A DNA stretch of 64,000 nt from Posidoniimonas polymericola (GTDB lineage Bacteria; Planctomycetota; Planctomycetia; Pirellulales; Lacipirellulaceae): contig NZ_SJPO01000007.1 in the NCBI RefSeq assembly GCF_007859935.1, positions 1-64,000 of the forward strand. Direction: 5' to 3'. A program made the position numbers and the translations under genes. The notes under the pieces are model-generated. The model saw nothing but the letters and a program-made list of their open reading frames with translations. It was not told the origin of the DNA and ran no database searches. Within the stretch, counting starts at the first letter, position 1; each line of letters starts with the position of its first letter. Of this stretch, positions 63,744 through 64,000 are shown in pieces.

Positions 63744-64000
63744 ATGGCTGTAGTCCCCATCAACCTGAAGGCCGACGTCAAAGCTGGGCAGGCGCTGAAC
63801 CGCGTGCTCGGAATGACCGACGAGCAGCTCGAGAATATCGTGTCCAGCGGCAAGGGCGCGGCGGGCGCGGTCGAGCGTCTGGCCCGGCAGGCCGACCCGA
63901 TGCGGCGATTCGAGGCTCAGATCGCCAAGGTGGAGTTGGCCCAGCGCAAGCAGGGCCTGTCTACCGAGAACGCCCGGGTGCTCACGGAGAAGTACACGCG
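63744..64000 (+). CDS. Start of a tape-measure-like protein (cut by the window end)
   Basis: 85 residues are visible from the ATG at 63744; the gene continues past 64000. The N terminus (MAVVPINLKADVKAGQALN, then QADPMRRFEAQIAKVE) resembles the start of phage tail tape-measure proteins, which is only a weak call without the rest. Confidence 0.45.
   Translation, partial: MAVVPINLKADVKAGQALNRVLGMTDEQLENIVSSGKGAAGAVERLARQADPMRRFEAQIAKVELAQRKQGLSTENARVLTEKYT

Overview
This window is high-GC bacterial chromosome that looks like a planctomycete, most likely order Pirellulales. The evidence is the protein families (a stand-alone RNA polymerase alpha C-terminal domain protein, a YncE-like/phosphoesterase fusion, planctomycete-style HTH proteins), frequent GTG/TTG starts, gene starts with weak Shine-Dalgarno sites, and many short palindromic intergenic repeats. 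No rRNA genes or CRISPR array were seen. The only tRNA is an interrupted 5' half.

Layout. 1-1224: REP-like repeats and an HTH protein. 1268-11381 (mostly minus strand): greA, a zinc-ribbon coiled-coil protein, an EEP-family hydrolase with a CheY-like regulator, a divergent MurE-like/MurG-like pair, a Tyr-rich secreted repeat protein, a three-gene ATPase/arrestin-like/membrane-protein operon, and the alpha-CTD protein. 11714-16865: PcrA/UvrD helicase, RlmM-like methyltransferase, and a DUF2256 gene facing a split photolyase. 17420-25914: glpX, GNAT, Rieske protein, acyltransferase, Gfo/Idh/MocA dehydrogenase, trmL, murB-ftsQ-like pair, csrA, cysteine hydrolase. 26042-31922: a tiny Cys-rich protein, the YncE/phosphoesterase fusion and hslVU. 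32062-46000: SF1 helicase, DUF2293, tsaE, thiL, HtrA protease, lipoprotein, polX, sthA, MOSC, HAD phosphatase, release-factor-like protein, thioredoxin-like protein and a cupin/JmjC-like protein. 46422-48754: egtD-egtB for ergothioneine. 49256-54155: two secreted proteins and leuC/leuD with an AT-richer DUF4262 gene between them.

54430-64000: a tRNA-Lys(TTT) gene stops after the anticodon loop and is followed by a one-directional array of phage-like genes that runs off the window: HTH proteins, coiled-coil protein, prohead protease/major capsid fusion, DUF3102 protein, primase-polymerase/RepA-like ATPase, an iteron-like repeat block, a terminase-small-subunit-like protein and the start of a tape-measure-like gene. 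This is most simply an integrated prophage or phage satellite whose left end lies in the tRNA.

Repeats are a major theme. A palindrome family with GACTTTTGTCC/GGACAAAAGTC arms, a 96-bp imperfect-hairpin element present twice in opposite orientation, and several one-off inverted repeats fill most of the longer intergenic spaces. All functional calls rest on reading the sequence and on recall of protein families; no database search was run.
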